Assembly: GCA_017431005.1 (NCBI GenBank)
Contig: JAFRLY010000057.1
Coordinates: 1-64,000 of the forward strand
DNA from: Clostridia bacterium
Lineage (GTDB): Bacteria > Bacillota > Clostridia > Christensenellales > Aristaeellaceae
Length of the DNA: 64,000 nt
Reading direction: 5' to 3'
Part shown: positions 15,297-22,860 of the stretch, piece after piece
How positions within the stretch are numbered: the stretch's first letter is position 1
Layout: every line of letters begins with the position of its first letter
The notes under the pieces: model-generated
Seen by the model: the letters and a program-made list of their open reading frames with translations, nothing else
The model's database searches: none
What the model was told of the DNA's origin: nothing
Translations under genes and position numbers: made by a program

Positions 15297-16427
15297 TCAG
15301 CCCTGCTCCCGGATCACGGAAACCATTTCCCATTCCGGGCTCCACCGGGTCAGGATGCCCGGAGAACCCGGCAGCATTCTGCCGGCCAGGGGATCCCCGA
15401 CGGATGCCGCCGGCGTGGCTGTGCACATGGCGCAGGCCGCTTCCAGCGGCAGGCCGAAGCGATGGATCAGGTTATGCAGCGCCGCCGGCATGGTCAGCAC
15501 GGATCCCGCCAGCGTGCCGTTTGCCAGGCGGGCCTCCCCGGCTCTGACGAATACCTTCTGCCCGCCCAGGGCATATTCCCCGTCCGGCATGCCGGCCGCC
15601 TCCATGGCGTCCGTAACGGCCACCGCCCGCTCCGATCCCTTGCTGCGGGCAATCAGGCGCACAATATCCTCATGCAGGTGCACACCGTCGCAGATCATTT
15701 CACAGTACAGCCTGTCATCCGTCATCGCTGCGCCGGGCACGCCCGGCTCCCGGTGATGCAGCGGCGTCTGGGCGTTGAAGGTGTGGGTCACGTGATCCGC
15801 GCCCCAGTCCGCCGCCTGATGAACGGTTTTCGCATCCGCAGATGTGTGGCCGATGGACACATGCACGCCGTGCTCCGCGGCCGCGCGGATGAAGGCCTCG
15901 CTTCCCTTCCGTTCCGGCGCCAGGGTGATGAGCCGGACCGTTTCCGGATGCCCGTCCGTCATCCAGTCGAGCAGCTTCCAGTCCGGATCCCGGAAAAACT
16001 CCTGCCGCTGCGCCCCGGCTTTCGATTCCTGCAGGAACGGCGCCTCCATATGCGCGCCGGCCACGCGGGCTCCGCCCTCCTCCGGCCGCTCCATCACGGC
16101 ACGGATGCCGCGCACCGCCGACCGCGTGTCCTCCTGGGAGGCGCTCATCGTCGTCGGGCAGAACACCGCCACGCCGAGCTCCGCCAGTCCCCGGCTCATC
16201 GCCCGGACCGCGTCCTCGCCCTGCATCGTATCATTTCCGCGGAAGGCGTGAATATGCACATCCACAAACCCGGGCAGCAGGGTATCCCCGCCCAGGCTGA
16301 GCTCCGTTTCGCCCGCCCGCGCGGTCAGGCCTTCCCCGGTTTCCAGAACCCTGCCGTTTTCCAGCCGGACCCTCAGGCCGTGCCGGAAGGCCGCCCCGTC
16401 AAAAACAACCGCGTCTGTAATCAGCAT
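15297..16427 (-). CDS. nagA: N-acetylglucosamine-6-phosphate deacetylase
   Basis: A 376-residue amidohydrolase that converts GlcNAc-6-P to glucosamine-6-P plus acetate. The motifs are all seen: DVHIHAFRGNDTM, HMEAPFL with the metal-binding glutamate, SIGHTSADA, THTFNAQTPLHHREPG, CDGVHL and VTDAM with the catalytic aspartate. Length and order match bacterial NagA. It overlaps yhcH by seven bases, so it is the last step of a minus-strand sialic-acid operon. NagB is not present in the window. Confidence 0.95.
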   Translation of the reverse strand: MLITDAVVFDGAAFRHGLRVRLENGRVLETGEGLTARAGETELSLGGDTLLPGFVDVHIHAFRGNDTMQGEDAVRAMSRGLAELGVAVFCPTTMSASQEDTRSAVRGIRAVMERPEEGGARVAGAHMEAPFLQESKAGAQRQEFFRDPDWKLLDWMTDGHPETVRLITLAPERKGSEAFIRAAAEHGVHVSIGHTSADAKTVHQAADWGADHVTHTFNAQTPLHHREPGVPGAAMTDDRLYCEMICDGVHLHEDIVRLIARSKGSERAVAVTDAMEAAGMPDGEYALGGQKVFVRAGEARLANGTLAGSVLTMPAALHNLIHRFGLPLEAACAMCTATPAASVGDPLAGRMLPGSPGILTRWSPEWEMVSVIREQG

Positions 16428-16879
16428 GCTTCATCCTCCGTCATCCGCACCTTCACGACCAGCTTCCTGCAGGCGGCAGGCGCGCCGTCCGGATTCCCGG
16501 GCGCGTGCAGCTCACCGGGCAGGAAGACCGCGAACTGCTCCGGGCCCAGCACAAACTCCAGGCTTTCCCCCACGTCGCAGAAATACACGTCCGCGCCAGG
16601 CTTCTGACGGCCCTCCGTTCCCTTCCAGCCCAGCAGGAAGCGTTCCCTGCCGTCCAGCACAAGCTGAATGTCGGCGTACTGGCAGTGGTATTCATAGGCC
16701 GGCGTTTCCCGGTCCAGCCAGTTTTCCTGCACCATCACGTACACCTTGTCCCCGTCGATTTTCACCGTGCCGGTTTCCAGCTTTCCCAGGTCCGTTTCCT
16801 TCAGCCACCGCGCCGCGGTTTCAAAGCTTTTGCCCAAATAGCTGTAATTTCCGATGTTTTCCAGACGATCCACGATCAT
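16421..16879 (-). CDS. YhcH/YjgK/YiaL-family beta-barrel protein
   Basis: A 152-residue cupin-like protein of the YhcH/NanQ/EbgC group. Recognisable segments are MIVDRLENIGNYSYLGK at the start, WLDRETPAYEYHCQYADIQLVLDGRE (glutamate and histidine ligands of the barrel) and FAVFLPGELHAPG near the C-terminus. Family members act as anomerases for sialic acid or sugars and are commonly found beside nan genes, as here. It overlaps both neighbours (nagA by 7 bases, nanK by 4), which supports one polycistronic mRNA. Confidence 0.88.
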   Translation of the reverse strand: MIVDRLENIGNYSYLGKSFETAARWLKETDLGKLETGTVKIDGDKVYVMVQENWLDRETPAYEYHCQYADIQLVLDGRERFLLGWKGTEGRQKPGADVYFCDVGESLEFVLGPEQFAVFLPGELHAPGNPDGAPAACRKLVVKVRMTEDEAC

Positions 16880-17796
16880 TTGCTTTTCTCTCCTTCCCGG
16901 TCCAGCCAGAACCGGACCGCTCCGATCATTCCCGCGTCATTCCCCAGAGCAGCGCTTTCGATGCGCAGCCCTTCCGCGAAACGGGGCATGCAGCCGGCCA
17001 GCACCGCTTCCCGCAGCGGCCGGATCAGCAGCTCCTCCTGCTGACTGACACCGCCGCCGATCAGCACCATCTCCGGATTGAACAGGTGAATCAGCCCCGT
17101 CAGCCCGGCGGCAATATCCTGGATCCAGAGGTCCAGGGCTTCCTGAAACATCTGATTTCCCTTCCGGATTTCCTCAAAAATGATTTTTCCGTTGAGGCCC
17201 GGCTGTCCGGACCATTCTGAGCACAGCTGCACCAGGGCGGTGGTGGAGGCATAGCTCTCAAAGCAGCCCCGCTTGCCGCAGGGGCATTCCGGCCCGTCCG
17301 CGCGCAGGGTGAAATGCCCCATTTCCCCGGCGATGCCCCGGCGGCCGCCCAGCATCCTGCCGCCGGTGATCACGCCGCCGCCCACGCCGGTGCCGAGGGT
17401 GATCATCACGACGTCCCGCAGCCCTTTGGCCCGGCCGGCAAAGCCCTCGCCCAGCACCGCCGCGTTCGCGTCGTTCAGCGCCCAGGTCCGGGCACCCAGT
17501 TCCCTCTCCATCAGAGCCTTCAGGTCCGTTCCCTCATAGCCCGGAATTTTCCCGTTGGTCCCGATAACGACGCCGCTTTCCGTATCCACCTGTCCGCAGG
17601 CCGATACCGCGACGCCCTCCAGGGGCTCCGTTCTTCCCGCCAGAAAGCGCTTCGCTTCCTTCACCACCGTCTCCGGTATGGGCGTCTGATAGGCGTCAAA
17701 GCAGACGCTGGCGGAGGTTTTTTCATAAAGAATTCCCTGGCGGTCCGCCCAGCCGAGCTTGACCTCGGTTCCGCCGATATCAATGGCCAGAATCAT
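16876..17796 (-). CDS. nanK: ROK-family N-acetylmannosamine kinase
   Basis: A 306-residue sugar kinase that would phosphorylate ManNAc with ATP to ManNAc-6-P. It has the N-terminal phosphate loop AIDIGGTEVKLG, the ROK zinc cluster CPCGKRGCFESYAS and LNDANAAVLGEGFAG with the catalytic aspartate. The start at 17796 overlaps the nanE stop by four bases; a longer frame from 17868 lies inside nanE. The neighbours (nanE, nanA, nagA) argue for ManNAc rather than glucose as substrate, though sequence alone gives only ROK kinase. Confidence 0.85.
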   Translation of the reverse strand: MILAIDIGGTEVKLGWADRQGILYEKTSASVCFDAYQTPIPETVVKEAKRFLAGRTEPLEGVAVSACGQVDTESGVVIGTNGKIPGYEGTDLKALMERELGARTWALNDANAAVLGEGFAGRAKGLRDVVMITLGTGVGGGVITGGRMLGGRRGIAGEMGHFTLRADGPECPCGKRGCFESYASTTALVQLCSEWSGQPGLNGKIIFEEIRKGNQMFQEALDLWIQDIAAGLTGLIHLFNPEMVLIGGGVSQQEELLIRPLREAVLAGCMPRFAEGLRIESAALGNDAGMIGAVRFWLDREGEKSK

Positions 17797-18497
17797 TTGA
17801 CCACCGCCATAAACCGGTTCGCGATCTCCAGCGGCCGGGTGATTGCGCCGCCGACCACGACTGCCCACGCGCCGAGCTCCAGCATTTTCTTCGCCTGCTC
17901 CGGTGTGTGGACGCGGCCCTCCGCGATCACCGGGCAGGGCAGCTCTGCCACCATCTGCTCCACGAGCTCATAGTTCGGATCGCCCTTGCAGTGCGCCGTG
18001 GCGGCCGTATATCCATTCATCGTGGAGCCGACCAGATCCGCGCCGGCCGCGTAAGCGGCTTTGGCCTCCTCCAGCGTCGCGCAGTCCGCCATAATGATGA
18101 TGTTCGGATACTTCTCCTTCACCTTCCGGAGAAATTCCGGCGCGGTGAGCCCGTCCCCGCGGACCGTGTCCGTGCAGTCGATGGAAACGATGTCCGCCAG
18201 CGCCTCCATGCACTCGTCCACCTCGCGCATCGTCATGGTGATCCTGCCGGAATAGCCCGGATACTCCCGCTTGATCAGCCCGATCACCGGCAGGCCGGTT
18301 TCCTCCTTGATCCCGATGATGTCCCGCACGGAGCTGGTGCGGATCATTTTCGCCCCGGCCTGCCTGGCCGCCCTGGCCATCAGGGGCATCACGGAGCGCT
18401 CCGGATCGTACAGCGGCTCGCCGGGCGTCGCCTGGCAGGAAACGATGATGGTCCCCTTCATTAGCTGAAACAGTTCTTCCTTCGTCATGTTTTTCAT
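17793..18497 (-). CDS. nanE: N-acetylmannosamine-6-phosphate 2-epimerase
   Basis: A 234-residue TIM-barrel epimerase that turns ManNAc-6-P into GlcNAc-6-P. The diagnostic segments are IVSCQATPGEPLYDP, GLIKREYPGYSGRITMT (catalytic lysine region), ADIVSIDCTD, IIMADCATLEEA and VIAEGRVHTPEQAKKMLELGAWAVVVGGAITRP. Two starts are possible three codons apart; AAGGAAAGG precedes both. It opens the minus-strand catabolic set downstream of its regulator (21-base gap). Confidence 0.95.
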   Translation of the reverse strand: MKNMTKEELFQLMKGTIIVSCQATPGEPLYDPERSVMPLMARAARQAGAKMIRTSSVRDIIGIKEETGLPVIGLIKREYPGYSGRITMTMREVDECMEALADIVSIDCTDTVRGDGLTAPEFLRKVKEKYPNIIIMADCATLEEAKAAYAAGADLVGSTMNGYTAATAHCKGDPNYELVEQMVAELPCPVIAEGRVHTPEQAKKMLELGAWAVVVGGAITRPLEIANRFMAVVK

Positions 18498-18518
18498 CCT
18501 TTCCTTCTTATAATAATA

Positions 18519-19214
18519 TCAGTATTCCTCATAGGTGTCATTCTTCGGGACATATTTTCCGGAGGAATAATGCCGGTACATCGCGTGGGCGAACTTCAGA
18601 TAGTCGTATTCCTCCAGCGCGTCCACAATCGCCTCGTGCTTGACCACCGAGGAGGCCAGGTGCGGCAGCTTTTCCTCCAGCTGATACCCGGTATCGACCG
18701 CCCAGATCGCGTCCAGCAGCGACATCAGGACCGGATTGCCCACGGAGCCGAACAGCGTCTGGTGGAATTCCCGGTCCTCCTTCGCGAACGCGCCGCTCTC
18801 CTCCCAGCTGCTCCGCATTTGTGTCGCGATTTCCCGCATCTTCGCGATCTTTTCCTTCGGAATGCTGTCAAAGGCCTGCCGCATGTAGCCCAGCTCCAGC
18901 GTTTTCCGGATATCGAACATCTGGCGCACCAGGCTTTCATCCTCCGCCATGCGGAAAAACAGCGCGTGCCGGAAAATGAAATCCAGGCTGAACTCCCGGA
19001 TCTCCGTGCCCCGTCCGGGGCACGCCTCCACCATGCCCATCAGCTCCATGCTCTTGATGGCCTCGCGGATCACGTTGCGGCTGACCCCGATTTCCCGGGA
19101 GAGCTCCGCCTCGCTGGGAAGCAGATCCCCCGGCTTCAGCTGGTGGCGCATCATGTAGTCATGGATTTCGCGAAAGGCGACGATGAATCTTTTTTCCCTT
19201 CCGTTCTCTTCCAA
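18519..19214 (-). CDS. FadR/GntR-type regulator, probably a NanR analogue
   Basis: A 231-residue transcription factor. The N-terminal winged helix-turn-helix is clear (KPGDLLPSEAELSREIGVSRNVIREAIKSMELMGMVEACPGRGTEI in two halves) and is followed by an FCD-type all-helical ligand domain (DIRKTLELGYMRQAF, DREFHQTLFGSVGN, HEAIVDALEEYD) whose histidines and aspartate bind a metal in relatives. It is first in the minus-strand operon and divergent from the transporter operon. Two near-identical palindromes in the shared promoter region are its likely operators, one over the transporter -10 and one just downstream of its own promoter. Sialic acid or an amino-sugar phosphate is the expected signal. 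Confidence 0.88.
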   Translation of the reverse strand: MEENGREKRFIVAFREIHDYMMRHQLKPGDLLPSEAELSREIGVSRNVIREAIKSMELMGMVEACPGRGTEIREFSLDFIFRHALFFRMAEDESLVRQMFDIRKTLELGYMRQAFDSIPKEKIAKMREIATQMRSSWEESGAFAKEDREFHQTLFGSVGNPVLMSLLDAIWAVDTGYQLEEKLPHLASSVVKHEAIVDALEEYDYLKFAHAMYRHYSSGKYVPKNDTYEEY

Positions 19215-19243
19215 TGTGTAAGCACACTCCTCATGGTTTTTTG

Positions 19244-19258
19244 AAATGTCCTACATTT
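19244..19258. promoter_or_regulatory. Operator 1 (palindrome AAATGT-CCT-ACATTT)
   Basis: A perfect 6-bp inverted repeat with 3-bp spacer, followed by CGAT. It lies between the regulator's -10 and its start codon, as expected for autorepression. Confidence 0.75.
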
Positions 19259-19266
19259 CGATTTTG

Positions 19267-19295
19267 ATTATAGCGAATGTTTTTGCCCGTGTCAA
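19267..19295 (-). promoter_or_regulatory. Promoter of the regulator-nan catabolic operon
   Basis: Minus-strand TTGACA (19290-19295) and TATAAT (19267-19272), both perfect, with 17-bp spacing. Confidence 0.85.
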
Positions 19296-19358
19296 CCATT
19301 ATTTATCCATCATTGGGGTTATTTCCCCCATTTTTTCAATTTTTTATCACCAAAGGGG

Positions 19359-19387
19359 TTGACACCGCAATTTAAATGTAGTATATT
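19359..19387 (+). promoter_or_regulatory. Promoter of the sialic-acid transporter operon
   Basis: TTGACA (19359-19364) and TATATT (19382-19387) with 17-bp spacing. The -10 is inside operator 2. Confidence 0.8.
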
Positions 19388-19388
19388 T
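19374..19388. promoter_or_regulatory. Operator 2 (AAATGT-AGT-ATATTT)
   Basis: The same palindrome with one mismatch and the same CGAT extension (19389-19392) as operator 1. It covers the spacer and -10 of the transporter promoter, so binding would block RNA polymerase. Confidence 0.75.
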
Positions 19389-19468
19389 CGATCAGTCCCT
19401 GCGGGATGCAGGATGAAATTTGATAAACGCCGGCGGATGCCGGCCAATAAAAAAAGGAGGATTCCGTT

Positions 19469-20737
19469 ATGAAGAAACTCGTCGCTCTGTTACTCTGCCT
19501 GATGCTGGTTCTGCCGGTTTTCGCGTTCGCGGATGATACGGTTGAAATCACCCTGTGGACCTACCCGATCGGAAGCTGGGGCAACGCTGAGACCGTGGAC
19601 GGCATCATCGCCAGCTTCAACGCCGTTCATCCTGAAATCAAGGTTACCGTGCAGTATCTGGACTACACCTCCGGTGATGACCAGGTGACCACCGCCATCG
19701 AGGCGAAGACCACCCCCGACATCATCATGGAAGGTCCGGAACGTCTGGTCGCCAACTGGGGCGCCGCCGGCAAGATGCTGGACATCTCCGACCTGTGGGA
19801 TGACGCCGTGAAGGCGGACATCATCGCCGCCAGCCCCGCTGTGGAAGCCGCCTGCAAGAACGGCGAAGGCATCTATTATGAATATCCGCTGTGCATGACC
19901 ACCCACTGCATGGTCATCAACTACAACGACTTCGAGGCCGCGGGCGCGCTGCAGTACATCGACGAAGCGACCCACACCTGGACCACCGAAGGCTTCCTGA
20001 ACGCGCTGGACGCGCTGAACGCTGCCGGCTACGTTCCCACCGCTGTCGTGTACTGCGGCGGCCAGGGCGGCGACCAGGGCACCCGCGCGCTGGTGACCAA
20101 CCTGTATTCCGGCCAGTTCACCAACGCTGATCACACCGCCTACACCGCCGACAGCGAGGAGAACATCAAGGCCCTGCAGCTGCTGCAGACCCTGGTCAAC
20201 GAAGGCAAGCTGGACGCGGACCCCGGTATCGTGGCCGGCGACGAAATCGCCCTGTTCTGCAACTCCACCATCTCCATGGGCTTCTGCTGGAACGCTTCCG
20301 CGGCCGTGTCCAACAAGGCCAGCCTGGCGGAGGATGTCAAGGTGTTCCCGATGGCCTTCCCCTCTGACGACGGCATTCCGGAGCTGCAGGGCGGCATCTG
20401 GGGCTTCGGCCTGTTCGACAACGGTGACGACGCCAGGGTTGCCGCTGCCAAGACCTTCGTGAAGTTCGTGTGCGACGATCCCGCGCAGGCCGCTGCTAGC
20501 GTCTATGCCTCCGGCTTCTTCCCCACCCGCGCTTCCCTCGGCGACATCTATGCCGGCACCGACAAGGCTGAGAACGGCGAATATGCCATCTTCATGCCCT
20601 TCCTGGGCGACTACTATCAGGTCACGCCCAACTGGGCCGCGCAGCGCACCGAATGGTGGAACCTGCTCCAGCGCATCTTCGCCGGCGGCGATGTGGCGGC
20701 TGAAGCGGCTGTCTACGCCCAGAACGCCAACAAGTAA
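19469..20737 (+). CDS. ABC transporter sugar-binding protein (probably sialic acid)
   Basis: A 422-residue extracellular family 1-type solute-binding protein. A signal peptide (MKKLVALLLCLMLVLPVFAFA, cleavage after AFA) has no lipobox cysteine at the cleavage point, so release or wall retention by another means is implied. The mature start VEITLWTYPIGSWGNAETVDGI and the closed-form motifs GKMLDISDLWDD and LQGGIWGFGLFDNGDDARVAAAKTFVKF fit the family. RBS AAGGAGG is strong. Position upstream of two permeases and nanA, and the operator it shares with the nan regulator, point to sialic acid or another amino sugar; the ligand itself cannot be read. Confidence 0.85.
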   Translation: MKKLVALLLCLMLVLPVFAFADDTVEITLWTYPIGSWGNAETVDGIIASFNAVHPEIKVTVQYLDYTSGDDQVTTAIEAKTTPDIIMEGPERLVANWGAAGKMLDISDLWDDAVKADIIAASPAVEAACKNGEGIYYEYPLCMTTHCMVINYNDFEAAGALQYIDEATHTWTTEGFLNALDALNAAGYVPTAVVYCGGQGGDQGTRALVTNLYSGQFTNADHTAYTADSEENIKALQLLQTLVNEGKLDADPGIVAGDEIALFCNSTISMGFCWNASAAVSNKASLAEDVKVFPMAFPSDDGIPELQGGIWGFGLFDNGDDARVAAAKTFVKFVCDDPAQAAASVYASGFFPTRASLGDIYAGTDKAENGEYAIFMPFLGDYYQVTPNWAAQRTEWWNLLQRIFAGGDVAAEAAVYAQNANK

Positions 20738-20774
20738 TGCCCCGTTTGCAAAGTCTTTTCCATAGGACATGAAA

Positions 20775-20818
20775 GCAGGCGCGCCCCGTTCCCCGCCTGG
20801 GTTCGGCGGCGCGCCTGC
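20775..20818 (+). other. Hairpin between binding protein and permeases
   Basis: An 11-bp perfect stem (GCAGGCGCGCC with GGCGCGCCTGC, 20775-20785 and 20808-20818) without a T run. Such structures commonly protect the binding-protein mRNA so it is made in excess over the permeases. Confidence 0.6.
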
Positions 20819-20842
20819 GCTGTTAAGGAGGGAAACATCCCG

Positions 20843-21766
20843 ATGACTTCCGGTGCTGTCAGGGCGCCCCGCGCCGTTTCCCCGGCCATGAGGGCGGCGC
20901 ACAGGCGGGAAAACCTTGCCGCCTACATCTTCATGGCGCCCAGTCTGCTCTTCTTCCTGGGCTTTGTCATTTTCCCCATGGGCATGTGCCTGGTTACCAG
21001 CTTTTTCAATTACACCATGACCGATTTCAGCTGGATCGGTCTGGCCAATTACGTCGAAATGTTCCAGGACGCCATCTTCGGAAAAGCGCTGGTCAACACC
21101 ATCGTGATCGTGGTGGTCAGCGTTCCGGTGACCTGCATGTTCTCCCTGTGGGTCGCGTCCCTGATCTATAAAATGAAGGACGTCCATACCTCCTTCTTCC
21201 GCTGCGTCTTCTATCTGCCGGTCGTCACCGGCTCCGTGGCCGTCACCGTGGTATGGAAGTGGATCTTCAACAATTACTACGGCGTGCTGAACTACGTCTG
21301 CAAAAACCTCGGCCTGATCACCCGCAACATTAACTGGCTGGGCAATCCCGATTACGCGCTGGGCTGCATCATCACGATCCTGCTGACCACCTCCGTCGGC
21401 CAGCCGATCGTGCTGTACGTCTCCGCCCTGAGCAACGTGGATCATTCCCTGATCGAGGCCGCCTCCGTGGACGGCGCCACCAACATGCAGGTCTTCTGGA
21501 AGATCAAGTGGCCCCAGATCATGCCCACCACGCTGTACATTCTGGTCATCACCACGATCAACAGCTTCCAGTGCTTCGCGTTGATCCAGCTGCTGACCTC
21601 CGGCGGGCCGAACAATTCCACGCAGACCATCATGTATTATATCTACTATAATGCCTTCAAGCTGTCCCGCTACGGCTACGGCAGCGCGATGGGCATTATC
21701 CTGGCCATCATCATCGCGCTCTTCAGCGCCCTGCAGTTTAAGCTGGCCAAGACCGATAACGGCTGA
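20843..21766 (+). CDS. ABC sugar permease, MalF type
   Basis: A 307-residue inner-membrane permease with six predicted helices. The first follows a basic N-terminus (ENLAAYIFMAPSLLFFLGFVIFPMG). The ATPase-contacting EAA loop reads EAASVDGATNMQVFWKIKWPQIMP near residue 215. RBS GGAGGG precedes the ATG. It pairs with the next permease 14 bases downstream. No ATPase gene is in this operon, so a shared MsmK-like ATPase, such as the one at 44678, must energise it. Confidence 0.92.
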   Translation: MTSGAVRAPRAVSPAMRAAHRRENLAAYIFMAPSLLFFLGFVIFPMGMCLVTSFFNYTMTDFSWIGLANYVEMFQDAIFGKALVNTIVIVVVSVPVTCMFSLWVASLIYKMKDVHTSFFRCVFYLPVVTGSVAVTVVWKWIFNNYYGVLNYVCKNLGLITRNINWLGNPDYALGCIITILLTTSVGQPIVLYVSALSNVDHSLIEAASVDGATNMQVFWKIKWPQIMPTTLYILVITTINSFQCFALIQLLTSGGPNNSTQTIMYYIYYNAFKLSRYGYGSAMGIILAIIIALFSALQFKLAKTDNG

Positions 21767-21780
21767 AAGGAGAGGAGATC

Positions 21781-22671
21781 ATGCAAGCAACCGCAGAAGT
21801 CCGCCGCCGCGTGAAGGACACGCCGGACAACACGGACCACAGCGTCCATCAGCTCACCGCCTACACCGTTATCGGGGTCATCGCCCTGATCATCCTGGCG
21901 CTGCTCTTTATCTTCCCACTGTACTGGATCCTGACCGGCTCCTTCAAAACGCAGCAGGCGGTGAACTCCGCCGTTCCGGTCTGGTTCCCCACCGGCGACA
22001 CGGTGACGATGCGCAACTACAACGAGCTGTTCAACCGGCCGGCGCTGACCTGGCTGGCCAACACCGTGTTCATCTGCGCCGCCGCCATGGGCCTGACCTG
22101 TATCGCGGCCTCCATGGGCGGCTACGCCCTGGCCAAGAAGCGCTTCGTCGGACGGGCCTTCCTATTCTCCATGTTTATCTGCGCCATGGCCCTGCCCAAG
22201 CAGGTCATTCTGATCCCCCTGCTGAAGGAGCTGGCCTTCCTGAAGCTGCACAACACGCTCTGGGCCGTTATCCTGCCCACCGTCGGCTGGCCCTTCGGCG
22301 TCTTCCTGATGAAGCAGTTCAGCGAAAACGTGCCCGGCGAGCTGCTGGAGGCCGCGCGGATCGACGGCGCCGGCGAAGCCCGGACCTTTATCGAGATCGT
22401 GCTGCCGCTGATCAAGCCCGGCATCGGCGCCCTGGCCATCTTCACCTTCATCACGGCCTGGAACGATTACTTCCTCCAGCTGATCATGCTGAATGATACC
22501 CGGGTGTTGACAATCTCCCTCGGTATCGCTAAGCTGCAGACAGAGCTGTCCACCGACTTCGGCCTGATCATGGCCGGCGCAGCCGCCGGTTCCGTCCCGA
22601 TCATCATTATTTTCCTGATCTTCCAGAAGTTCTTCACCCGCGGCATCACCATGGGCGCTGTTAAAGGGTAA
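21781..22671 (+). CDS. ABC sugar permease, MalG type
   Basis: A 296-residue six-helix permease. The first helix is VIGVIALIILALLFIFPLYWILTGSFK and the EAA loop is ELLEAARIDGAGEARTFIEIVLPLIKPG. The C-terminus ends FQKFFTRGITMGAVKG, the typical MalG-like tail. It is separated by 14 bases from the first permease. Together they form the membrane channel of the nan uptake system. It is followed by an unusual 189-base structured leader before nanA. Confidence 0.92.
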   Translation: MQATAEVRRRVKDTPDNTDHSVHQLTAYTVIGVIALIILALLFIFPLYWILTGSFKTQQAVNSAVPVWFPTGDTVTMRNYNELFNRPALTWLANTVFICAAAMGLTCIAASMGGYALAKKRFVGRAFLFSMFICAMALPKQVILIPLLKELAFLKLHNTLWAVILPTVGWPFGVFLMKQFSENVPGELLEAARIDGAGEARTFIEIVLPLIKPGIGALAIFTFITAWNDYFLQLIMLNDTRVLTISLGIAKLQTELSTDFGLIMAGAAAGSVPIIIIFLIFQKFFTRGITMGAVKG

Positions 22672-22713
22672 GAATTCGACGACCGCCTGTGGCGGAAATT
22701 TCGTCGAATTCTT
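22670..22713. repeat. Nested inverted repeat after the permease gene
   Basis: A 13-bp perfect stem AAGAATTCGACGA/TCGTCGAATTCTT (22670-22682 with 22701-22713) encloses a second stem CCGCC-TGT-GGCGG. No T run follows, so this is probably not a simple terminator; it may cap or process the upstream transcript. Confidence 0.6.
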
Positions 22714-22771
22714 ACAGAGCCAACAGGAAGCGAGCTCCGCAGTGCGGAGTCGCGACCATGTTGGCGACCGG
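22714..22771 (+). ncRNA. Structured leader motif before nanA, copy 1
   Basis: ACAGA, then outer stem GCCAACA/TGTTGGC (22719-22725 with 22759-22765), then an inner helix GCGA-CTCCGC closed by AGT with GCGGAG-TCGC, then GACCA before the outer 3' strand, then GACCGG. Copy 2 has the same plan with different stem sequences. I could not match it to a known riboswitch. Confidence 0.55.
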
Positions 22772-22785
22772 GCGGAAAAATTTTC

Positions 22786-22846
22786 ACAGAGCCCGCACAG
22801 AGCGGAGAGGCCATGAAGGCCTGTCCGCGACAATGCGGGCGACCGG
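22786..22846 (+). ncRNA. Structured leader motif before nanA, copy 2
   Basis: ACAGA, then outer stem GCCCGCA/TGCGGGC (22791-22797 with 22834-22840), inner helix GCGGA-AGGCC with GGCCT-TCCGC, then GACAA before the 3' strand, then GACCGG. Two outer base pairs differ from copy 1 on both sides, keeping the pairing. The final GACCGG runs directly into AAAGGAG, the nanA ribosome site, so folding could control translation. Confidence 0.55.
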
Positions 22847-22860
22847 AAAGGAGTATATAA

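Noticed and set aside
22670..22713. Large inverted repeat read as a terminator of the permease operon
   Set aside because: No T run on the plus strand, and nanA downstream has no visible promoter of its own, so transcription most likely passes through.
22714..22846. Assignment of the tandem RNA to glycine, mini-ykkC or c-di-GMP riboswitches
   Set aside because: The conserved unpaired bases of those classes are not present; only the tandem layout is similar.
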